Assembly: GCA_024291935.2 (NCBI GenBank)
Contig: JAGTYA010000025.1
Span: forward strand, 11,057,501 to 11,121,500
Length of the DNA stretch: 64,000 bases
Reading direction: 5' to 3'
Source: Okapia johnstoni
Lineage: Eukaryota > Chordata > Mammalia > Artiodactyla > Giraffidae
Shown: positions 1-10,300 of the stretch, in pieces
Position numbering within the stretch: position 1 is the stretch's first letter
Layout of the letters: every line of letters begins with the position of its first letter
The notes under the pieces: generated by a model
The model's database searches: none
What the model was told of the DNA's origin: nothing
Seen by the model: only the letters and a program-made list of their open reading frames with translations
Position numbers and translations under genes: made by a program

Positions 1-295
1 TTGAGTGCAGCACTTTCACAGCATCATCTTTCAGGATTTGAAATAGCTCAACTGGAATTCCATCACCTCCACTAGCTTTGTAGTGATGCTTCCTAAGGCC
101 CACTTGACTTTACATTCCAGGCTGTCTGGCTCTAGGTGAGTGATCACAGCATTGTGATTATCTGGGTCATGAAGATCTTTTTTGTACAGTTCTTCTGTGT
201 ATTCTTGCCATTTCTTCTTAATATCTTCTGCTTCTGTTAGGTTCCTACCTTTATTGAGCCCATCTTTGCATGACATGTTCCCTTGGTATCTCTAA
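1..295 (-). mobile_element. BovB LINE fragment (reverse transcriptase region)
   Basis: The minus strand translates to a decayed piece of the BovB (RTE clade) polyprotein, with a TEAEDIKKKWQEYTEELYKK segment and HLEPDSLECKVKWALGSITT. The frame breaks after that point, so it is a dead copy cut by the window edge. Confidence 0.85.
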
Positions 296-309
296 CCTGG
301 GCCCTCAGC

Positions 310-556
310 AGTGATTTTGCCAAGTCTTAACCACTCGACTGTCAGGAAATTCCCCAAAGGTCCAATTTTTATTACTAACAATGACTTACCTGGATAAGTA
401 CTGGCTGTGTTTATAAGCATTATGTAATTGTGGGTGGACATGAGGAGTTTGAGCAAACTCTGGGATATAGTCAAGGACAGGGAAGCCTGGTGTGCTGCAG
501 TCCAAGGGGTTGCAAAGGGTTGGACATGCGTGACCGACTGAACAACAACAACAAAT
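310..556. mobile_element. SINE remnants (tRNA-type tail and BovA piece)
   Basis: At 310-355 is an antisense SINE end like TTAACCACT...CAGGAAATTCCCC. At 436-545 is a plus-strand BovA/BovB 3' end (GGACAGGGAAGCCTGGTGTGC to GACCGACTGAAC), closed by a short (AAC)n. Confidence 0.6.
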
Positions 557-1069
557 GAGTGACTGAAGGAATGTTCTCAAAGCCTGAGCAGGAGACGTGG
601 GGAGAACTCATCTTACAAGGCTACAAGCAGCCCCTAAAGCAAAGGCAGCCTTGAGTCTCCCTGTTATCTTGGCACAGTCAGGGCGGCCAGGACTCTGCCC
701 TGAATCATGATGGTGGCAGCCAGGGCCTGGCAAGGGGCCCTGCTCTTGGCAAGAAGTCCTGGCACAGCCTCTTCCTGCGGTAGCTTCTGAAAAAAGAGAG
801 AGTTGGTGCCACCTAGCGGTAAAGAACAGGGACCACAGAGGAAGGCTGGAGAAATCCTTAACACAAAACAGTTATTTTATTGGGGGTGGGGTGTGGTGTC
901 AGGGTGGTGGTGGTGGTAAGGTATAAAAAAATATCTGCCTTTTTAAAGTAAATTTTTATTAAGATAATTGTATGCTCACTAGTAGTTGTAAGAAATAATA
1001 CAGAAAGATCTTTCACACCCTTTGCCCAATTTCCCCCAATGGTAAGATCTAGCAAAACTAAGATCAATG
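557..1069. other. Intergenic, nothing recognised
   Basis: No gene, and no repeat I can name. A purine/GT-rich simple stretch (GGTGGTGGTGGTGGTAAGG) lies near 900-920. Confidence 0.5.
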
Positions 1070-2610
1070 GAATAGAAATGAGAGTCCAGAAATAAATCCA
1101 TATATTTGTGGTCAATTGTTTTGTGACAAAAGTGTCAACACAAGTCAGTGGGAGAAAGAACGATCTTCAACAAATGGTGTTGGGACAACTGGACGGCCAC
1201 ATGCAAAAGAATGAGGTCGGACCCCAACCATACACCTTACACACAAGCTAGCTCAAAATGCGCCAGAGACCTAACGGTAAGAGGTGAAACTATAAAATTC
1301 TTAAAAGACCACATATGGGTAAATCTTCATGGCCTTGGATCAAGCAATGATTTCTTACATATAAGAAAAAGACAGTAAAAACGTAAGCAACAGCAACAAA
1401 TGAATAAACTGCATCTCATCACAGTAAAAAGTTTTTGTGCTTCCAAGTACACTGTAAAGACAGTGAAAAGACAACCCATGGAATGAAAGAAAGTATTTGT
1501 CAATCATATATCTGATCAGGGTCTAGCTAGGGTTATAAAGAAATTATAAGTCTATGACAAAAAGATAAATAACTCAATGTAAAAATGAACAAGGTATTTG
1601 AATAGACATTTTTTCAAAGAAGATGTACAAACAGCCAAAAGTACCTGAAGTGATGCTCAACATCATTAACCATCGGGGAAATGCAAATGAAAACCACAAT
1701 GAGATATCACTTCACATTCACTAAGATGACTATTAATAAAAAAGATACCGTTAGTGAGGATGGAGAAATTGAAACCTTTAATACATTGCTGGTGGGAAAA
1801 TACAGGGGGAGCAGATGCTTTGGAAATCAGGCAGTTAGGGAAAATGTTACAGTTACCATCCACAGCATTTGTACTCAAGAGAAATGGAAACATATGTCAC
1901 ACAAAGACTTGTACACAAACCTTCACAGCAGCATTATTGAGGAGCCAAAAAGTGCAAACAACTCAAGGGTTCACTAACTGGTAAAAGTTAAATAAACAAA
2001 ATGTGTGTGTGTGTCCCTAAATGGAATATTATTCAGCAATAAAAAAATGAAATATTGATTCATGCTATGACATGAACCTTGAAAACATTATGCTAAGAAG
2101 CCAGACACACAAAAGGCCACATGTTGTATGATTCTATTACATGAAATATCCAGACATGCAATCCACAGAGAAAGAAAGGAGGGTAATGGTTGGGGGGAAG
2201 GGCATGAGAAATGGAGAATGACTGCTAATGGAGATGGATTTCTTTTAGGGATGGTGAGAATGTTCTGGAATTAGTGGCAATGGAGGCACAATTTTTTAAA
2301 ATATATTACAAACCACCAAATTGTACACTTACAAAAGAGTGAATTGCTTTTAAAAAAAGTTTAGGTTTATTTATTTGGCTGTGCGGCTTAGCAGCAGCCC
2401 GCGGGATCTTCCATCTTCACTGAAGCATGCAGGATCTTTCAGTTGCAGTGTGCGAATTCCTAGCTTCAGCACATGGGATCTACTTCCCCGATCAGGGATC
2501 AAATCTGGGCCCCCTGCATTGGGAGCTGGGAGTCTTGGCCACTGGACCACCACAGAAGTCCCCAAAGAATGAATTTTAAGGCATGTGGATTATATCTAAA
2601 TTTTTTTAAA
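1070..2610 (+). mobile_element. L1 3' portion, split by a SINE
   Basis: Decayed L1 ORF2 end and 3'UTR on the plus strand. Recognisable phrases include AAATGGTGTTGGGACAACTGG and GGAATATTATTCAGCAATAAA. The L1 end resumes at about 2566 after an inserted SINE. Many stops, no coding capacity. Confidence 0.8.
2352..2565 (-). mobile_element. CHR-type tRNA-derived SINE, inserted in L1
   Basis: Antisense tRNA-Glu-like SINE: the plus strand reads GGATCTACTTCCCCGATCAGGG ... CCACTGGACCACC...AAGTCCCC. Similar flanks (AAAGAGTGAATT and AAAGAATGAATT) look like a decayed target-site duplication. Confidence 0.75.
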
Positions 2611-3369
2611 CTAGCAAAATTAATTTAAAAAAAAAGAGAGAGAATACCACAACCAGGATAACACTGATATTGGTTCAATCTACAAATCTTAACTCAGATT
2701 TTCCAAATTTCTCCTGTACTTCCCCATACCCTGTGTTTCTACAGAGGATTTAGCAATTATCCAAAAACTGTACATTACTGTTTAAAAGCAATAAAACCCC
2801 CACAATTATATACGACCTCATACTCAGAGTTGGAGTCACAACCCACGATTCTCATGGTAAAAATGAGGTGTTACAAAAATTGCCCTTGCTATATAATTCT
2901 ACAGAATTAATATCATAACATAAAAGGGTATTTTATATTTACTTGTATTTTACTCAACAAAACTTATCTGTATGTCATGGTCTTAACCCAACAACGCACA
3001 TCTCTGGGGTTCTTTCCTGGTTTTTAACCAAGAGACGTACTTATTTCAACTGAATTAAGGAGACTTTTACAGTCTGTTTTTCCCTGCTAATGTCTCATTT
3101 CGTTTAAGAAGTTTGGATAACTGTCTCCCAATCCATCAGAAATATCCCTTTATATAGGGATGTGGAATCTTTCATCCAATGGATGCACCGTAATTCCCTC
3201 AAACATCCCCTTACTGCTGGACGTTTAGGATGTATCCATGTTTCAAATTTTCTTGCGGCAAACTGCTGCAGCGAGCAACTTAATTTCTTCTTTTGGATGA
3301 TTTCCTCCGGGCAAGGAAGGGGTGGAGTTATTGGTTAAAGACTTTGCGCATCTTTCTGACTCCAGACTC
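2611..3369. other. Intergenic AT-rich stretch upstream of COPG1
   Basis: No gene is supported. It may contain old L1-derived sequence, but I cannot place it. Base composition changes sharply to GC-rich at about 3370. Confidence 0.4.
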
Positions 3370-3821
3370 ATTTCCCGATGGCGCAAGACCCACGGTCCCC
3401 TGCGGCCCCCGAGCGCGGCCGCAGCCTCGCGCTTCCCCGGGTCCCCGCGGCCCGCGGGCCACGCCCCCCGCCGCCCCTGGGCCCTGCCGGCGCCCGGACT
3501 CACCTGGGCTCCCGCCCTCGGGCCAGCGCGCGTCCTCACCTCGGCCTCGGGGTGTCCTCCCGGCTCCGCGGGGGGGGCCCTGGGCGACGCCTGTCTCCCC
3601 TCCGCGTCCCTGCCCGCCCCCAGCGCCCGGCGGCGCGTGCAGCGGGCGTTCGATCGGTGCCCGCGGAGTTAAAGAGAGCGGGCTGCCGCAGCCACGCCGG
3701 GCTTCAGTCACTTCAGTCAGGTCCCCGCCGGTGAGCCGCGCCCCCGACATGGTTCGCGCGCCGGGAGCGGCCCTGAGGCGGCCGGGCTGAGGCGGGCGGC
3801 AGGAGTCCGGTCACGCAGCCG

Positions 3822-3905
3822 CTTATAGAGCGCCTACTGTATGCCGGCACTGTCCGGCGCGGGAAACGAGAGACAGTCCCCGCGGTACAGTGAGAGCGTG
3901 TGACA
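3822..3905 (-). repeat. MIR-like relic in CpG island
   Basis: The phrase GAGCGCCTACTGTATGCCGGCACTGT matches the antisense end of MIR (…TACTATGTGCCAGGCACTGT). It lies inside the COPG1 CpG island and has become GC-rich. Confidence 0.55.
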
Positions 3906-4335
3906 GGTGCCAGGGGCGCCTCCAGGGGGCAAGGAGGGCCGCCGGGGAGCGGCCGACGGGAGGCCAGGCTGGCGGGCCTCCCGGAGGGGCTGACCAGAAC
4001 AGGGGGCACCCGGGGAGCGGGCGGTTGCGCGGGCCACGTACGGCCTCGCCTCCGAAACGCCTGCTCAGACTCCCGCCAAGAGTCAGCGAAGCGGGGACGA
4101 CGGCACTGACAGGAGGGCGTGAGGCTCGAAGGCTGAGGTCCGGCCGCCCCGGGCCGGGACTGGGTTAACGCCTGACGCGGCGGCGCGGCCCGGATGTGCG
4201 CCTGCGCCGGGAGCGCAGTGCGCCTGCGCACAGCGCCGGGCGACGTGGCCGGCCGGAAGTGGCCGGTGCGGAACCGCCGCAGCCAGCCGCCGCGTCCATC
4301 CTTGGCTGCCGCTTGGCCCCCACGGCGACATCGCC

Positions 4336-7300
4336 ATGCTGAAGAAATTCGACAAGAAGGACGAGGAATCGGGTGAGAGGGCCGAGGCCTTGGGGGAGGC
4401 CGGACCCCCGCGCAGGCCCTCCGCTCCCTCCCTGGGAGGCCTCCTACCGGACCTCCGTCTCGACGCTAGGCCCCGGGAAGCCCCGGGGACTTGAACGAAG
4501 GTGCAGCGCCCATCCGCGCCCGGCTCCGGAGAGCCCGAGCGGGCTCCGCTGCCCATCACCCGGCAGCTCTGGCCGCGATTCACTGGGTGACCTTGGGCGG
4601 GTCTGCACCTCCGCGCCTCTGCTTCCCCTCCTGTCAGGGGAGGGGGCCAGGCCCGGTGGTCCTCTGGGGATTCGCTGGGGCTGCGCCCGTGCTGGGGCGT
4701 CGTAGTCGGTGGTGCCCAGATCGGTGGTTGAGAACCCTGACTCCGATTCATTTATCCAGCAAACGTATCGAGCGCCCGCTGCATGCCAGGTTGCACTGTG
4801 CCCTGACTCTGCCGCAGAGCTAGTGAGACGCGCTCGTGAGCAAGCTAGGAATATAAGAATGGTCGCAGTGGAGTGGAGGCAACAGACGTCAGTCAGATAC
4901 TCAAGTGCGTCATTAATTATAAGTGTGACTTCTGCTGTGTGCAGAAACCCTAGTCACTGGAGATGGTGGTCCTTCATGCAGTAGGGGCTCAGTTAGGTAC
5001 CAGTTGCATAACTGAATGAAAGACATGACACTCTGAAAAGCACACGAGGACTGTACCAGGGCTGCTGGGTGACTGGGAGTTTGTGGTTTGGGGTCAGGGG
5101 AGCTCCCTGGAGGAGGGTGGCTGGATCTGTTGGCAGCCTGTAGAGCTTTGCCGTTCAGAGGAGTTGGAGCTTGAATCTCCGGGCCATTGGGACGTCTTTC
5201 TCCACTGTCTACATCTGGGAGAGTTTTGAAATTCAGGGTCACAACTTGTGCTCAGTCCTGTCTCTTCTCTCACGGAAGGTGGAGGCTCCAACCCGTTCCA
5301 GCACCTCGAGAAGAGTGCAGTGCTGCAGGAGGCAAGTGGCATTTGCTCCCCTGGGTCTTCCATCGAGAATGTTCACCATCAGTGTGATCAAAACGCTAGC
5401 ACATTCAGAGTGCTGGTTTATAGGACATTAGGGGAGAAATCTGTTCGTGGAAAGACGGGGAGTTCATTATGCTGATCCTTTTCTTCGTCTTTGTTTCTCC
5501 TTCCAGTTAATTCATAAGCTTTGAGGGTTTCTCGGGTAGTCCAGGGGGTAGGGCTCTGCGCTTGCACCGCAGGGGACACTGGCTTCAGCCCTGTTTGCGG
5601 AACTAAGATCCTGCCTGCAGGCCACGCAGTGTGGCTCCCCCCCCCAAAAAAAGCCTTTACTAACTATTCATTAGTCTCTAAGTCAGCACATCTACAGCTA
5701 ATATCTAGGGAGGATTTCGGGAGTTGTTAATAGATGAGTTAAAAAAATAAAACAGAGCTCCTTCCATGTGAAAATAAGGTAGGACAAGTGTATTTCTTTA
5801 CCCTGGGTCTTCTCAGATCTCTAATGTGCTTGAGGACAGTCATGGAAGGGAAATAAACTCAGCCAGAAGGTAAATATCATTGGTCGCTTCTTCTCAGGCC
5901 CGCGTGTTTAATGAAACACCCATCAACCCTCGGAAATGTGCCCACATCCTCACCAAGATCCTTTACCTCATAAACCAGGTAACAGGGTGAGGCTCGAGGG
6001 TGGGGAAAACGGTACTGGGGTGTGTTGGGGGCAGGGGCACAGCCCCTGTGTGGTTGCAGCCAGTGGCCCATCTCTGAGTCTCCTCAGGGTCCCACTCTGA
6101 GGTGTTGCCCTTGATGCAGCCTCTGCCGGGTCTGAGGCTCCGACCTGGGCTGACTTAGCAGGAAGAGCCTTCAAGCCTTTCTGTCCCAAGCTGAGGCTTC
6201 TTTCTGAATTGAAACAGGGGGAGCACCTGGGGACCACGGAAGCGACCGAGGCCTTCTTTGCCATGACCAAACTCTTTCAGTCCAATGACGTAAGTGCCGC
6301 CACCCCAGCCCTCCTCCCAGGGGGCAGCGTTCAGGGTGGTAGGAGGGCCTGCGTCAGCGCGGCTGCCCCTGTGCCAGACTGAGCCAGGAGTCACAGGGCT
6401 TTTCTTCTCTCCTGCCCAGCCCACCCTCCGTCGGATGTGCTATTTGACCATCAAGGAGATGTCCTGCATTGCAGAGGATGTCATCATCGTGACCAGTAGG
6501 CGAGTCCCGGGTCCCTGATGGCTGCACCCACGCCAAGCCCGTCTTCTCCCGAGCTCCCACCGCTCAGTCCTCAGTCGCATGTTGCCAGCGCCCTTGCCTC
6601 CCTTCCTGTCCCCTCTCCCTCTCCTTCAGTTACTCTGCCCAGCCATGGCAGCCTCCAGGGTGGGCAGTTCCGCTTGTTCTCTGGCCTGGACTTAGGCACA
6701 AACCATCCCTTCCCTGTTTCCTCTTGGTCTGCTGAGGCGGCCCGGAGCTTCCATGGCGACTCCAGCGTGTAGCAGGAGAGCCTGGGAAGAAGCGATGGGG
6801 GTGGGGGGCGGTGGGGTGCACGAAGCCCACAGGCAGACTCACTCACGAAGGACTGCTGTGCTCAGGAAGCATTCGGCTCAGGGGTCATCCCCGGGCTCCA
6901 TTCTCGTACTTCTCCTTGACGCCGTTTGGGGGGCTGCTACACACGCATGTAAAGGTTCACTTAGAGAATGTGACAAACATGGCGTCTGCAGCCCCAGAGC
7001 TTCCAGGGAGGTAACCCCACAGACAGGCATTAGGGGGGTGTGGTGGCTGTGAGAGCAGGCCAGGAGGACTGCCAGCTTGAATCTGGGTCAGGAAAGGCCT
7101 CCTGGAACTGGGGGAGTGGTGTCCTTTGGGGCGAGGCGAGCAGAGCAGGACGGAGATGGGGTGGTGGAGTGCAGCTGCCAGGACCTGGGGGGAGTCCAGG
7201 GACTTCTCCATGGCCACTCGACAGGGACAGCAGCAGGAAGCCCTGCCCGGGAAGGTTGCCGTAGGAGCAGGGCAGTGATCCGGGCAGTGTGGAGTCTCAC

Positions 7301-10300
7301 AGAGACCCCTTGATGAAGGGTTAAAAGCCCAGAGTGGACACCCGTTAATAACGGAGACTGGCCTGCTGACCCAGCTGGGGTGGGTGGGGCGTGGGAGCAG
7401 GCCCGGCCCCCGCATGAGGCCCTCACCTTGTCCCCGCAGCTTGACCAAGGACATGACCGGCAAGGAGGACAGCTACCGGGGCCCGGCTGTGCGTGCCCTC
7501 TGCCAGATCACTGATGTGAGTGCCCGGCTCCGGGGAGGGGCGTGGGACCCCGGGGACCTGCCTGCTCCCCTTCTCCGGTCCTCACCGCTCCACACCCTGT
7601 CGCCTGCGCCCCCACAGAGCACCATGCTGCAGGCCATCGAGCGCTATATGAAGCAGGCCATCGTGGACAAGGTGCCCAGCGTCTCCAGCTCCGCCCTTGT
7701 CTCTTCACTGGTGTGTAGCCTCGGCTGGGGCTGGGGCTGGGGCTGGGGCTGCTCGGGACACTGAGGAAACATCAAAGATCGCTTTCCCAAGGAAAACCAA
7801 AGTTGTGTGGCCCCCGTTCTGAGAGTCCCACCCCCTGCTCCATGAAGAGTGCCCAGGGGACTCTGGGTGGATTGAGGGTCCAGTTGGCGGCCTTGACCCA
7901 TGCCTGGGGTGACAGGTTCTGGGGATTTGAGCCTGGCAGAAAGTCCACCAGGGCAGGGGGAACGAGGATGGGAGCCGTGCTGCGTCTGCGCACCTCTCGG
8001 AGGACCCTGACAGCAGGGCGTCCTGCCTGCCCCCTTCAGCGTGCCCTGTGCCCCACAGCACCTGCTCAAGTGCAGCTTCGACGTGGTCAAGCGCTGGGTG
8101 AATGAGGCCCAGGAGGCAGCATCCAGTGACAACATCATGGTCCAGGTGAGTTGCAAATGGAGCAGGGATGCTGAAAGTACTCAGGCACTGGCCGGCAAGA
8201 TGGACTTTCACCATGGAGGTCCTGGCGGCCCCTGGCTGGAGCAGGCTTTAATCCTTTTCTCATGGTGGGGAGACTTGGGGGTTTGGGGAAAAGAATCTAG
8301 GGCACCTCTTGCAGGGGGAGTTGGCTTACAGACTCGATGGGCTCATTCTAAAATATTCGAGTGTTTTGATAACCAGTGAGTATTGTTTTGGGTGAGCTAT
8401 GCCATCTGCCTGGTGCCTGGTGCCTGGTGAAGGTTCAGTGGGAGCCTCTGCTGTCCTGCTCAGACCTGCAGGCCCCCGTGTGGCCACCTGTTCCCTCTCC
8501 CCATGCTCTTTGTACTGGGTCTCGTTTCCAGGGCCAGCTCTGGCCCCTCAAACCCTGCAGGATCACAGAGGCTTCTTCCCACGTAGAAGGCCCTGAGCAC
8601 TGCCCTAGTAAGGACTCAGGAGGGCAGAGGGGACCGGGGTTAGTCTGTGTGCCTCCCCTCCCCCTGCTGGCTTCACAGCAGCAGCCACGCGTCCTGGGGC
8701 GGGCTGGGGGGCCAAGGGCCTGCTGTGAGGGCGCCCATCCGCATATCTCCTGATGACACGTGTCCTCAGCCCAGGCTGGCTCCCGCTTCCTCTTTCCGGT
8801 CAGAGACACCTGGTCTCCAGTTCCTCCATCTCCCTGGCTCCTGGTGGGGTCGGGGGACACCATCTCCCTGGTGCCTGCAGACTCCCAGCTGGCTTGGTGG
8901 GCATGGCTCCCACCTGGGCTCCGGGAAGCACCCATGGTGCCCACCCCAGAGGCGAGTAGGCTGCGTGGCCTCAGGCCTCACTCGCCTTGCTCTGCGCTGC
9001 CCCCCCAGTACCACGCGCTGGGGCTCCTGTACCACGTGAGGAAGAACGACCGCCTGGCCGTCAGCAAGATGATCAGCAAGTTCACGCGGCACGGCCTCAA
9101 GTCCCCCTTCGCCTATTGCATGATGATCCGCGTGGCCAGCCGGCAGCTGGAGGACGAGGACGGCAGGTAGCGGCACCAAACCCCACCATGCGGCCCCCGA
9201 GCCCTCGCCCGACCCCCGGGTGGCCCCCAGCGTCCTCTTGCCGCCTGTCTTTGCAGCCGTGACAGCCCGCTGTTCGACTTCATCGAGAGCTGCCTGCGCA
9301 ACAAGCATGAGATGGTGGTGTACGAGGCCGCCTCGGCCATCGTCAACCTGCCTGGCTGCAGCGCCAAGGAGCTGGCCCCAGCCGTGTCAGGTGCCCAGGC
9401 GACCCTGCCCCGCCGCGTGCAGCCGGGTCTCCTGGGGGCGAGGCCCTGCCCAGGGGTGGGGCGGGTGTGCTCGCCTCGGTTGCGGGGGCCGTGCCAGTTG
9501 GGGAGTAGCTGAGCGGGGGATTTGGGTCTGAACAGTCTCGGAGCCCTTGCCCTGTCCCTGCCCCTCCCCGGGGCCCCGGGGTTTCCAGGCTGCCGCGCAG
9601 GGGGCAGCCCTTTACCAGCGTCTGTCTCCCCACAGTGCTCCAGCTTTTCTGCAGCTCCCCCAAGGCCGCCCTCCGTTACGCTGCCGTCCGCACCCTCAAC
9701 AAGGTGAGCTCGCAGTGGACAGAGTGGGGCCGGCCCTCCGACGGGGCTGGGGGAGGGGGGGCCTGGGCCCAGGAGACCTGTCGCCTGGTTCCCCATGGCA
9801 GGAGGTGCAGCCCTGGCTGGTCTCTGTACCCCAGGTGCTGGCGTGAGCCCACACCAGCAGAAGGGCCAGCAGAATGGCGGGAGGCCTTCTGTGGCCCGTC
9901 CGTGTCCTCATCTCTTTCCTCCCGAGCAGGTGGCCATGAAGCACCCGTCCGCAGTGACAGCCTGTAACCTGGACCTGGAGAACCTGGTGACAGACTCGAA
10001 CCGCAGCATCGCCACGCTGGCCATCACCACCCTGCTCAAGACCGGCAGCGAGGGCAGCATCGACCGCCTCATGAAGCAGATCTCCTCCTTCATGTCCGAG
10101 ATCTCGGACGAGTTCAAGGTCCACAGTCTGTTCCCGGAGCGCAGTGGGCCGGGGGGCTGATGGGGAGGTACTGGTGGAGATGTGCGAGGCGCTGCATCCA
10201 GCCTTCGTCGGCAAGGCTGGGAGCTTCCAGGCTGGCCGGCTGAGCCCATTAGTGTCCCGCGCACTGTGTCGTGTTCTGGGCAGAGTCTGAAAGAGGCGAG

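Larger units (their letters stand above)
3370..4720 (+). promoter_or_regulatory. COPG1: COPG1 CpG-island promoter
   Basis: A very GC- and CpG-rich island covers the COPG1 start codon. Just upstream of the ATG lie two copies of TGCGCCTGCGC(C/A) at 4197-4208 and 4219-4230, resembling NRF-1 sites, and an ETS-type CCGGAAGT at 4253-4260. No TATA box is seen, as expected for a housekeeping gene. Transcription probably starts between about 4200 and 4300; the exact start is inferred. The long open frames in this island on both strands arise from scarcity of stop codons in GC-rich DNA. Confidence 0.8.

Noticed and set aside
3243..4751. Several long frames on both strands (up to 222 codons) around the COPG1 promoter
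   Set aside because: They are Pro/Arg/Ala/Gly-rich shadows of the CpG island with no recognisable domain.
5519..5660. tRNA-like sequences as functional tRNA genes
   Set aside because: All tRNA-Glu-like segments in the window are parts of SINEs with diverged arms and A-rich tails.
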